12,800 bases of DNA from Cytophagales bacterium (GTDB taxonomy: Bacteria > Bacteroidota > Bacteroidia > Cytophagales > UBA9547), in assembly GCA_025360395.1 (NCBI GenBank), contig JANYCH010000087.1:1-12800 (forward strand), written 5' to 3'. Positions 6,235 to 12,800 of the stretch are shown piece after piece. Both the position numbers and the translations under genes were made by a program. The notes below the pieces were generated by a model that worked only from the letters and a program-made list of their open reading frames with translations, was not told the origin of the DNA and searched no databases. Position 1 is the first letter of the stretch; each line of letters begins with the position of its first letter.

Positions 6235-8661
6235 TTAAATCAAAGAAGGAAACTTATCAGGATATACTTCACTCATAACTTCATAAGCTTTTTCAAAAAC
6301 ATCATCGGCATTTGGTTTGCTGAAGTAATCGCCATCGCTACTGTAAGCTGGCCTATGGGGCCTTGCTGAAATACATCTTGGACTTGAGTCCAACCATCTG
6401 AAAATGTTTTGTTTATCCAACGATTGTTCTAGCATATAGGCAGATGCTCCACCCGGGACGTCCTCATCCGCAAAAATGATTCGGTTGGTTTTTTTAACGG
6501 AATCTAAAATCTTTGAATTAATATCGAAAGGCATTAAGGTTTGCATATCCAGAACTTCAGTAGAAATACCAAAAGCAGAAAGCCGTTCAGTAGCTTCCAT
6601 TACAATTCTGCACATAGATCCATAAGTTACGATGGTTATGTCTGATCCTTCTCTTAATATTTCTGGAATTCCTAGAGGAACACAGATTTCTGCAATATTT
6701 TCCGGCATTTTCTCTTTTAGTCTGTAGCCATTCAGGGGCTCTACTATTATGGCTGGATCATCTGATTTAAGCATTGTATTGTACATACCAGAAGCCTGAA
6801 GAAAATTCCGTGGTACTAACAAATAAATACCTCTCAGACAACCTAGCATCATGCTCATTGGCGAACCGCTGTGCCAAACTCCTTCCAGTCTATGTCCTCT
6901 TGTTCTCACTATCAAAGGGGCTTTCTGTCCTCCTTTTGTCCGGTAGTGCAGACAAGCAAGATCATCTGACAAAATTTGCAAAGCATACAACATGTAATCC
7001 ACATATTGAACTTCTGCTATTGGCCTCAAACCTCTTAATGCAGTTCCAATACCCTGGCCCATAATAGTACATTCGCGTATTCCTGTATCAGTTACCCTTA
7101 AAACGCCGTATTTATCCTGCAAACCTGCAAATGCCTGATTAACATCTCCTATATCGCCTACATCTTCCCCAAAAGCGATCACCCTTGGGTCACGTTCAAG
7201 CATAGAATCAAAACACGCCCTCAGGATTTCTTTTCCATCTACTATGGGAGAACCGTCATTAAAAACGGCCGGTACTTCTTTTACTTTTAAGGCTGAAAAT
7301 TCGCTTTCACTGTATAAATGTGAACTGTACCTGCTATCACATTCGCGAAGTACTTTATTAACAAAAGATTTTAATTTCTGCTTAGATTCATTATTATCTG
7401 AATTCATTAAAGCTAAAACTTTTCTTGAGGCAGAAAGAGCATCACTTCTTACCGGGTTTATTGTTATTTCTAGCTCTTTTTTTATTTGGCTAATTTCTTT
7501 TGATTTCAATGAATTATGAATGCATTCCATAATTAATGAATCAGCCGTTTCCAGATCTTCCTTGAGGTATTTTCTAAATGCCTGCCAGGCCTGGTCACGT
7601 GCAGCTTTTACAGTCAATTTTGCAGTTGATTCAATATTTAAAATATATTCTTCATCAGCAATGTCATTGCAAAGAATCCATTCCCTTGTAGTTTTTATGC
7701 AATCATATTTAATTTCCCATTCAAGCCTTTCCTTTGATTTGTAACGCTCATGTGAACCTGAGCTTGAATGTCCAAGAGGTTGAGTTAATTTTCTTACATG
7801 TATCAATATAGGAACATGTTTCTCGCGGCAAATAATCTCCGCTTCTTTGTAAGTCTTTACTAATGCCGGATAGTCGTCTCCATCTACCTGATATAACTCA
7901 AATCCATTATCAAACTGATCTCTTTTGAAACCTTCAAGAACTTTGTATATATCTCCTTTTGTAGTCTGATATTCGTTTGGAACTGATATCGCATATTCGT
8001 CATCCCAGATAGATACAATCATTGGAATCTGTAATACACCAGCTGCATTAATTGCTTCAAAAAACTGACCTTCTGCAGTTGATCCGTTTCCAATAGTACC
8101 AAACCCTATTTCATTGCCAGATATTGAAAAATCTGTAAAAGAATGAAGATCAGGGTTTTGACGGTACAATTTGGAAGCCCAGGCCAGGCCCACTAACCTT
8201 GGCATCTGTGCTCCTGTACAGGAAACGTCTGCAGCAGAATTATATTGGCTGGTTATAGGTTTCCATGAACCATCTTCATTTAAACTTCTCGTTGCATAAT
8301 GGACATTCATTAGCCTTCCACCAGTATGGGGCTCATGTTCCAAATCTGCATGGGCATATAATTGAGCAAAATATTGTTGAAGAGTAACCTCCCCTAAAGC
8401 CATCAAAATGGTTTGATCCCTGTAATACCCTGATCTCCAGTCTCCTTTTCTGAAAACTTTGGCTAATGCCAATTGAGCAATCTCCTTACCATCACCAAAA
8501 ATCCCGAATTTAGCCTTACCGGAAAAAACTTCTTTTCTACCTAAAATACTGGCTTCCCTACTTTCAACAGCAATTCTGTAATCATTTAGAATTTCCTCTT
8601 TTGAAAGACCGGATTCACTAAAGCTGATATCATTTATCTCAATATTTTTTTCTGAGTTCAT
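6235..8661 (-). CDS. Fused E1 alpha-beta subunit of a branched-chain 2-oxoacid dehydrogenase-type complex
   Basis: This 808-residue protein joins both halves of a thiamine-diphosphate 2-oxoacid dehydrogenase E1, which decarboxylates a 2-oxoacid and passes the acyl group to a lipoyl E2. Residues about 25-340 are the alpha half: the ThDP motif GNGSTAEG (191-198), exactly 26 residues, then DDEYAIS (220-226), and His298 in LGHSSSGSHERY, matching the active-site His of the phospho-loop. Residues about 350-465 are a linker. Residues about 470-800 are the beta half: FGEDVGDIGD (497-506), Glu530 in DTGIRE, which should contact the ThDP aminopyrimidine, and His597 in WHSGSP. All main catalytic positions are kept. 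The oddity is GNG...DD in place of the usual GDG...NN. Fused E1 proteins are known in Bacteroidota and are usually named for 2-oxoisovalerate. No E2 or E3 gene is nearby, so the substrate is not certain. The ATG start is 17 nt downstream of a -7 motif. Confidence 0.93.
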   Translation of the reverse strand: MNSEKNIEINDISFSESGLSKEEILNDYRIAVESREASILGRKEVFSGKAKFGIFGDGKEIAQLALAKVFRKGDWRSGYYRDQTILMALGEVTLQQYFAQLYAHADLEHEPHTGGRLMNVHYATRSLNEDGSWKPITSQYNSAADVSCTGAQMPRLVGLAWASKLYRQNPDLHSFTDFSISGNEIGFGTIGNGSTAEGQFFEAINAAGVLQIPMIVSIWDDEYAISVPNEYQTTKGDIYKVLEGFKRDQFDNGFELYQVDGDDYPALVKTYKEAEIICREKHVPILIHVRKLTQPLGHSSSGSHERYKSKERLEWEIKYDCIKTTREWILCNDIADEEYILNIESTAKLTVKAARDQAWQAFRKYLKEDLETADSLIMECIHNSLKSKEISQIKKELEITINPVRSDALSASRKVLALMNSDNNESKQKLKSFVNKVLRECDSRYSSHLYSESEFSALKVKEVPAVFNDGSPIVDGKEILRACFDSMLERDPRVIAFGEDVGDIGDVNQAFAGLQDKYGVLRVTDTGIRECTIMGQGIGTALRGLRPIAEVQYVDYMLYALQILSDDLACLHYRTKGGQKAPLIVRTRGHRLEGVWHSGSPMSMMLGCLRGIYLLVPRNFLQASGMYNTMLKSDDPAIIVEPLNGYRLKEKMPENIAEICVPLGIPEILREGSDITIVTYGSMCRIVMEATERLSAFGISTEVLDMQTLMPFDINSKILDSVKKTNRIIFADEDVPGGASAYMLEQSLDKQNIFRWLDSSPRCISARPHRPAYSSDGDYFSKPNADDVFEKAYEVMSEVYPDKFPSLI

Positions 8662-8678
8662 CTGTAAGAGGAATTATT

Positions 8679-8686
8679 CAAAAATA
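8679..8686 (-). promoter_or_regulatory. Bacteroidota -7 promoter element of the E1 fusion gene
   Basis: Read leftward the bases are TATTTTTG, an exact TAnnTTTG match, 17 nt upstream of the E1 ATG. A TTG (8710-8712, read leftward) stands 23 nt further upstream, at the outer limit of the reported -33 spacing. The leader would be only about 10 nt, short but within range for Bacteroidota. Confidence 0.5.
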
Positions 8687-8826
8687 TAAAATATAGCTGA
8701 ATACCTCGCCAATTCTTCTTGCAAACACATCATATTATTAAACCTTTAACAAATACAGCAAAGTTATTACATGGCATAGAAATTGGACTTATCTAATCAT
8801 ACATCTTTTGTTGTATTTTAACGTTA

Positions 8827-8834
8827 TATAATTG
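8827..8834 (+). promoter_or_regulatory. Weak candidate -7 element of the histidine kinase gene
   Basis: TATAATTG differs from TAnnTTTG at one position and ends 30 nt before the chosen ATG at 8865. No properly spaced TTG is seen. It is the best rightward candidate in the divergent gap 8662-8864, which otherwise shows only AT-rich DNA and the E1 promoter on the other strand. Confidence 0.25.
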
Positions 8835-8864
8835 TGGGAAAACGTCTTTTTTTTAATTCAAAGA

Positions 8865-10853
8865 ATGAATTTTCCAAAAATTAAATATTTTCTAATAGCC
8901 ATCCTGTTAGGTTCCTCCTTATCAGGGTTTAGTTCTGTTATTATAGAATTAAACCCAAAGGTATATGAATATGAGTTTTCTGGCAGACAGGTTCAGTATT
9001 TTGAAGACTCATTAAATACTTTTACTTTAAAGGATTTAACAAATAAGAACAATTCCGGATTGTTTCATCCTATGAGGCAATATCCCATTCAGTTCTTAAA
9101 ACCCAACAGAATATATTGGCTTAGGTTAGACATTAGAAATCCGGATGAGCCTTATATAAAAGATTGGCTGCTTGAATTTTTAGATTACAGAATTGACCAC
9201 CTTGAAATATATATTCCAGATGAAAATGGTATTTATTCTAAAAAAACAGTCGGATTTGGTTATGACTTTGTTAATAAGGAATTTAAACATAAGAATTTTG
9301 TATTTCAGTTACCTCATATAAAAAAGAAGACAACGCATATTTATGTAAGGCTAGTTTCAAAAATTCCTGTAACACCGAGGGGTAAAATTATAACTGTACA
9401 AAAATTTACGCAATATGCATTGTCTGAATACTTCCTTTTATCCCTCTATTATGGGGTTTGCATGGCAATGGTTTTGTATAATCTGTTCTTATATATTACA
9501 ATAAGAGATATTACTTATATATATTATATCTTATATGTATCAGGGGCAGTATTATTTTCATTTGCCCGAGACGGATTAGGATTTCAGTTTATATGGCCAG
9601 ATTATCCTTTCTTGAATAATTTCATGTTCAACTTCTCAAATCTTTTTATGATTTTTTGGGAAGTAATGTATGCCAGGAGTTTTCTTGATACAAAAAAAGA
9701 CAGACCAAAGGTTGATAAAGCATTAAAATGGGTATTACTGGTAAGAGTTGCTATCTATTTAATAACGACCTTCATAATTCCTGAATATAACAACCAGGTT
9801 GTTTATGATATTATCACTTTACTAATTATATTTTATGCAGGAATAAAATCATACAGGAATATAAACAGTCCTGCTTTTTACTATCTCATCGCATTCGTTT
9901 GGATGCTTGTGGGTTACTCTATTTTTGTACTTACAAATATGGGCATAATAGAACATTCTGTCTTTTCCATTTACAGTATAAATTTTGGTTTGGTTGGAGA
10001 AATGCTTTTCCTTTCATTTGCGCTTGCCGCAAGGATCAAGATCCTTCAGCGGGACAAGATCAAAGCCCAAAATGAAACAATTAAACAACTTACAGTAAAC
10101 GAGGAACTTAAAGATTCTGTAAATAAAGATCTTGAAAGAAAAGTGAAAGAAAGAACCTGGGAACTAGAGGCTAAAAATAAAGAGCTTGATGCCTTTGTTT
10201 ACAAGGCTTCACATGATTTAAAAGGTCCTTTAAATTCAGTTACCGGATTGGCTACAATTGGGATGATGGAAACTGACATTGTCAAAATGAAGGAATATTT
10301 TCGTTTAACACGGGATACTACCAAGCGCCTACAATCTACCATTGGAGATTTACTTTCTTTGACTAAGGTCAAAGAAAGTACAGTAAATAAGCAAACACTT
10401 AACATCTCTGAAATTATTGATGATGTTGTTGAAAACTTTGCTCATGATGAAAACTACAACCAGGTTTGCATAAACAAAAAGCTGGAATTAGAAAAGGAGG
10501 TGGTTTCTGATGAGATACTGATTAAATCAATCATTCAGAATCTTGTTGAAAATGGTTTAAAGTACAGGGATCCTTATAAAGAAAATCAGAAGCTTGACAT
10601 ATTACTTAAAAACAGCAATGGGCATGTAATTGTAAAAGTTAGCGATAATGGAATTGGGGTCGCTGAAGATTCAAAACAAAAAATATTTGATATGTTCTAT
10701 AAAATTAATCCTAAGTCTATTGGAACTGGTTTAGGATTGCACATCCTAAAAACAGCTGTTGACAAGCTTGGCGGGAGTATTGAACTGGAAAGTGAAAGAG
10801 GTAAGGGAAGTACATTTACAATAAAATTACCTAATGAAAATATTTCAAAATGA
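8865..10853 (+). CDS. 7TMR-DISM membrane sensor histidine kinase
   Basis: I chose the ATG at 8865 because it puts a clean signal peptide (KIKYFLIAILLGSSLSGFSS) at the N-terminus of a 662-residue protein; an upstream TTG at 8832 would add 11 polar residues. In order: a periplasmic 7TMR-DISMED2-type beta-sandwich (about 30-180) with YWLRLDIRNP and the typical LEFLDYRIDHLEIY; a seven-helix 7TMR-DISM membrane domain (about 185-390); a coiled coil (about 393-445); a HisKA dimerisation domain with phospho-acceptor His450 in SHDLKGPL; and an HATPase domain with the N box QNLVENGLKY (558-567), G1 DNGIG (594-598) and G2 GTGLG (620-624). It should autophosphorylate in response to an external ligand, possibly a carbohydrate or envelope signal as proposed for this sensor class. 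It has no receiver domain and no response regulator gene is adjacent, so its partner lies elsewhere. Confidence 0.95.
   Translation: MNFPKIKYFLIAILLGSSLSGFSSVIIELNPKVYEYEFSGRQVQYFEDSLNTFTLKDLTNKNNSGLFHPMRQYPIQFLKPNRIYWLRLDIRNPDEPYIKDWLLEFLDYRIDHLEIYIPDENGIYSKKTVGFGYDFVNKEFKHKNFVFQLPHIKKKTTHIYVRLVSKIPVTPRGKIITVQKFTQYALSEYFLLSLYYGVCMAMVLYNLFLYITIRDITYIYYILYVSGAVLFSFARDGLGFQFIWPDYPFLNNFMFNFSNLFMIFWEVMYARSFLDTKKDRPKVDKALKWVLLVRVAIYLITTFIIPEYNNQVVYDIITLLIIFYAGIKSYRNINSPAFYYLIAFVWMLVGYSIFVLTNMGIIEHSVFSIYSINFGLVGEMLFLSFALAARIKILQRDKIKAQNETIKQLTVNEELKDSVNKDLERKVKERTWELEAKNKELDAFVYKASHDLKGPLNSVTGLATIGMMETDIVKMKEYFRLTRDTTKRLQSTIGDLLSLTKVKESTVNKQTLNISEIIDDVVENFAHDENYNQVCINKKLELEKEVVSDEILIKSIIQNLVENGLKYRDPYKENQKLDILLKNSNGHVIVKVSDNGIGVAEDSKQKIFDMFYKINPKSIGTGLGLHILKTAVDKLGGSIELESERGKGSTFTIKLPNENISK
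10351..10380. repeat. Perfect 13-bp inverted repeat inside the kinase gene
   Basis: TACTTTCTTTGAC (10351-10363), a 4-base loop TAAG, and the exact reverse complement (10368-10380) form a hairpin. It lies in the coding region between the HisKA and ATPase domains and encodes LSLTKVKES in the reading frame. No T-run follows, so it is not a standard terminator. Its role is unknown. Confidence 0.8.
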
Positions 10854-10913
10854 TTACTTTTTCTCTCTAAACTTATATTAAGCATTATCTGCGATAAATT
10901 ATTTTTTAAGGCA

Positions 10914-11771
10914 TTGAAATTAAACAAATTAAGAATAGGTGGTGTACCCGAACATTTTAACTTTCCCTGGATAAAGGCGATAGAAAAAGGACTTTTAAAT
11001 ACACAAAATATTGAAGTAATCTGGTACAATTTTCCCGGTGGTACAGGAGCCATGTCTCTTGCACTTAAAAATGACGAAATAGACCTTGCACTATTGTTAA
11101 CAGAAGGCGCTGTGAAAGAAATAGCTACAGGAGCTCCTTTTAAAATCGTGACCACTTATGTTGATACTCCTTTAATTTGGGGAGTTCATTCATCACGAAT
11201 AAATTTACAAAAGGATAAAATATCATCATATCGATTTGCGGTAAGTAGGTTCGGTTCAGGGTCACATCTTATGGCTTATGTGTATGCCAGCAAAAACATA
11301 GCAAAAGTACAGGATGATAAAATGGTTGTAGTTGGCGATATAAATGGAGCCCGAAAAGCACTTTCTGACGGGAGTGCTGATTTATTTTTGTGGGAGAAAT
11401 TTATGACAAAACCATTAGTTGACAATGGAGAATTTCTTCTCTTTGATGAAATCCCTACACCCTGGCCATGTTTCATGCTAGTATCAAACAATAATTATTA
11501 TGTTAGAAACAAGATGCTAATTGGTAATACTTTAGACATATTCTATAAATCAATAGCTGATTTGAATAAAGATTCAGCCTTATGTGAAAATATTGCGGAT
11601 TATTATCACTTGAAAAAAAGTGATGTTGAAGTCTGGAAATCAAAAACAAAATGGGTGACTGAGAAAAAGATCGACAATTTGGCTTTACAAAAAGTTGCTG
11701 AGTCTCTTTATAAACTAGGGATTTTAAATTCCATACCGAATATTAATGACCTTTACTTTAAATCTGAATAA
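10914..11771 (+). CDS. Periplasmic-binding-protein-like (type 2) substrate-binding protein without signal peptide
   Basis: This 285-residue protein has the fold pattern of NMT1/SsuA-type ABC substrate-binding proteins: LRIGGVPEHFNFPW (6-19), FPGGTGAMSLAL (40-51), IDLALLLTEG (56-65), SRFGSGSHLMAYVYA (111-125), and PTPWPCFMLV (181-190). The start is TTG, since no ATG exists between the kinase stop and this point, and the TTG gives the N-terminus I expect for this group, in which the first strand follows directly. A weak AAGG stands just before it. There is no signal peptide, lipobox or membrane helix, so it appears cytoplasmic, unlike transport-type relatives. No ABC permease or ATPase gene is next to it. 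Its stop codon overlaps the kdsB start by one base, and the kinase gene ends 60 nt upstream, so it is probably cotranscribed with both. The ligand is unknown; a thiamine-precursor or sulfonate relative is possible by fold only. Confidence 0.85.
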   Translation: MKLNKLRIGGVPEHFNFPWIKAIEKGLLNTQNIEVIWYNFPGGTGAMSLALKNDEIDLALLLTEGAVKEIATGAPFKIVTTYVDTPLIWGVHSSRINLQKDKISSYRFAVSRFGSGSHLMAYVYASKNIAKVQDDKMVVVGDINGARKALSDGSADLFLWEKFMTKPLVDNGEFLLFDEIPTPWPCFMLVSNNNYYVRNKMLIGNTLDIFYKSIADLNKDSALCENIADYYHLKKSDVEVWKSKTKWVTEKKIDNLALQKVAESLYKLGILNSIPNINDLYFKSE

Positions 11772-12517
11772 TGAATGTTATAGGTATTATTCCTGCGCGT
11801 TTTGCTTCATCCCGATTCCCTGGTAAAATGCTGGCAAAAATTCATGGCAAAACCATGATAAGGCATGTATATGAACAATGTTTGAAGGCGACCCTATTAA
11901 ACACGATCGTTATTGCAACAGATGATAACAAAATAAAAACTGAATGTGAGTCTTTTGGTGCGGAAGTGATCATGACTAGTCCGGAGCACCCAAGTGGAAC
12001 TGACCGCTGTTTTGAGGCAATTCAAAAAATTAACCAGCAATACGATTTCATTGTAAATATTCAGGGTGATGAGCCTTTTATCAGACCAGAGCAAATAGAC
12101 ATGCTGGTTTCGGGTTTAAAATCGAAAACTGAATTATCAACACTAATTAAAAAGATAGACAATAATGAAATCCTATTCAGCGTTGGAAATGTAAAAGTCA
12201 CCTTTAATACAAATAACGAGGCATTGTATTTCTCAAGATCTGTAATACCTTTTTTGAGAAACTTTCCCAAAGAAGAGTGGTTAAATAACCATAATTTTTA
12301 TGAACATGTTGGACTCTATGCTTACAGGACTGACATTTTAAAATTGATTTGTAAATTGCAACCGAGCAAGCTTGAATTAGCTGAAAGCCTTGAACAATTG
12401 AGATGGCTTGAAAATGGTTATAAGATTGATTTGCAAGAAACGCCCTATGATAGTTTTTGCATAGAAACACCTGAAGATTTGATAGCAGCTGAGAAAATAT
12501 TTCAAAATACACTTTAA
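11771..12517 (+). CDS. kdsB: 3-deoxy-manno-octulosonate cytidylyltransferase (CMP-KDO synthetase)
   Basis: KdsB joins CTP and KDO to give CMP-KDO and pyrophosphate, the activated sugar for the inner core of lipopolysaccharide, in the cytoplasm. The protein is 248 residues, the same size as the Escherichia coli enzyme. The nucleotide-binding start IPARFASSRFPGK is at 7-19. HPSGTDR (73-79) and NIQGDEPFI (96-104) follow, the latter with metal-binding Asp100. ALYFSRSVIPF (151-161) and HVGLYAYR (179-186) form part of the sugar site, and LELAESLEQLRWLENG (201-216) is the family signature. The second acidic metal position reads IETPEDL (231-237) where DTPEDL is usual, a conservative Asp-to-Glu change. 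The ATG overlaps the upstream stop codon as TAATG, and the next gene starts the same way, so translation is probably coupled across the three genes. Confidence 0.97.
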   Translation: MNVIGIIPARFASSRFPGKMLAKIHGKTMIRHVYEQCLKATLLNTIVIATDDNKIKTECESFGAEVIMTSPEHPSGTDRCFEAIQKINQQYDFIVNIQGDEPFIRPEQIDMLVSGLKSKTELSTLIKKIDNNEILFSVGNVKVTFNTNNEALYFSRSVIPFLRNFPKEEWLNNHNFYEHVGLYAYRTDILKLICKLQPSKLELAESLEQLRWLENGYKIDLQETPYDSFCIETPEDLIAAEKIFQNTL

Positions 12518-12800
12518 TGAAACGAAAACCATTATTATTTATTACCTTTTTTCTACTTGTTTATTTCAATTGTCAAAGTCAGACATATGTTTTTTACGCA
12601 ACAGTTCCCGAAATATTTTTGGACTCTACCTGCTCAAAAAAAATAAGAAAGTTAACAAAAGGAGAATTTATGCTTGTTGAGAATTTAATCCCCTACAAGA
12701 AAAAATATTTATACGCACATTGCATTAAGGATGGAAAAGCAGGCTTTGTTGATAAATCTTTTATCAAAATGGAAAAAACGTATTTCCCTGATAGTACGGG
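12517..12800 (+). CDS. Secreted SH3-like domain protein (5' part, runs off right edge)
   Basis: An ATG at 12517 overlaps the kdsB stop codon by one base, and the frame stays open to the window end, giving 94 visible residues. Residues 1-18 form a signal sequence (positively charged MKRK, then LLFITFFLLVYF). Cys19 follows the hydrophobic stretch, so the protein may be a lipoprotein, although YFN before the Cys is a poor lipobox. Residues about 24-86 (YVFYATVPEIFLDSTCSKK to GKAGFVDKSFIKME) have the pattern of a bacterial SH3-like domain: short beta-strands, a KGE turn, and a final G-[KA]-x-G-[FY]-V-x-x-x-x-[IL] strand. Such domains often bind peptidoglycan or tether envelope proteins. What follows lies outside the window. 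Its tight coupling to kdsB suggests an envelope role, but that is inference. Confidence 0.8.
   Translation, partial: MKRKPLLFITFFLLVYFNCQSQTYVFYATVPEIFLDSTCSKKIRKLTKGEFMLVENLIPYKKKYLYAHCIKDGKAGFVDKSFIKMEKTYFPDST

Noticed and set aside
7585..7594. Ten-base palindrome CCAGGCCTGG inside the E1 fusion gene
   Set aside because: A single 10-bp palindrome is expected by chance in a window of this size and has no context to give it a role.
8820..8844. ACGTT ... AACGT pair followed by a T-run upstream of the kinase
   Set aside because: The stem is only 5 bp with a loop of about 15 bases, too weak for a terminator or riboswitch claim.
8832..8864. TTG start 33 nt upstream for the histidine kinase
   Set aside because: It would put 11 residues before a good signal peptide, while the ATG at 8865 gives a normal signal peptide.
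10031..10046. AAGGATC / GATCCTT inverted repeat with a 2-base centre inside the kinase gene
   Set aside because: The arms are only 7 bp and the 2-base loop is too small for a hairpin; it lies in coding sequence for a charged helix.
10697..11155. A 152-codon open frame on the minus strand across the kinase end and the binding-protein start
   Set aside because: It lies opposite two well-supported genes, crosses their junction, and its translation has no domain pattern.
12204..12512. A 102-codon open frame on the minus strand opposite kdsB
   Set aside because: It is antisense to a clear kdsB gene, and its translation looks like random sequence.

Overview
The window looks like chromosomal DNA of a Bacteroidota bacterium, most likely of the Cytophagales type. 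It is AT-rich. Three leftward genes are preceded by the Bacteroidota -7 promoter motif TAnnTTTG. The gene content also fits: an alpha/beta-fused 2-oxoacid dehydrogenase E1, an LDH-like malate dehydrogenase, a 7TMR-DISM sensor kinase and a very large beta-rich protein with a lysine-rich tail. I saw no tRNA, rRNA, CRISPR array, insertion sequence or phage gene. Placement below phylum is inference.

Layout. (1) Positions 2-3841, rightward: the 3' part (1279 codons) of a giant protein of unknown function, open through the left edge. (2) 3856-4886, leftward: an Lrp/AsnC regulator with a perfect inverted repeat upstream of its promoter, then an SRPBCC-fold protein. (3) 4931-6135, leftward: malate dehydrogenase (mdh), a 60-residue unknown protein 25 nt downstream of it, and an intrinsic terminator. 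(4) 6235-8661, leftward: a fused E1 alpha-beta subunit of a branched-chain 2-oxoacid dehydrogenase-like complex. (5) From 8865, rightward and divergent from E1: a membrane sensor histidine kinase, a substrate-binding-like protein without signal peptide, kdsB (CMP-KDO synthetase), and the start of a secreted SH3-like protein that runs off the right edge.

How the genes work together. The leftward block is partly central metabolism: 2-oxoacid decarboxylation by E1 and the malate/oxaloacetate step by Mdh. The rightward block looks like one transcription unit. The last three genes overlap by one base (TAATG) at both junctions, and the kinase lies 60 nt upstream with no visible promoter in between. 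KdsB supplies activated KDO for lipopolysaccharide, so this unit may relate to the cell envelope, but the ligand and role of the substrate-binding-like protein are unknown.

I found no clear new multi-gene system. The points most worth checking are the giant protein with an embedded winged-helix-like segment, the reciprocal Asn/Asp exchange in the thiamine-diphosphate motif of the fused E1, a perfect 13-bp hairpin inside the kinase gene, the 60-residue protein behind mdh, and the signal-less binding protein coupled to kdsB.
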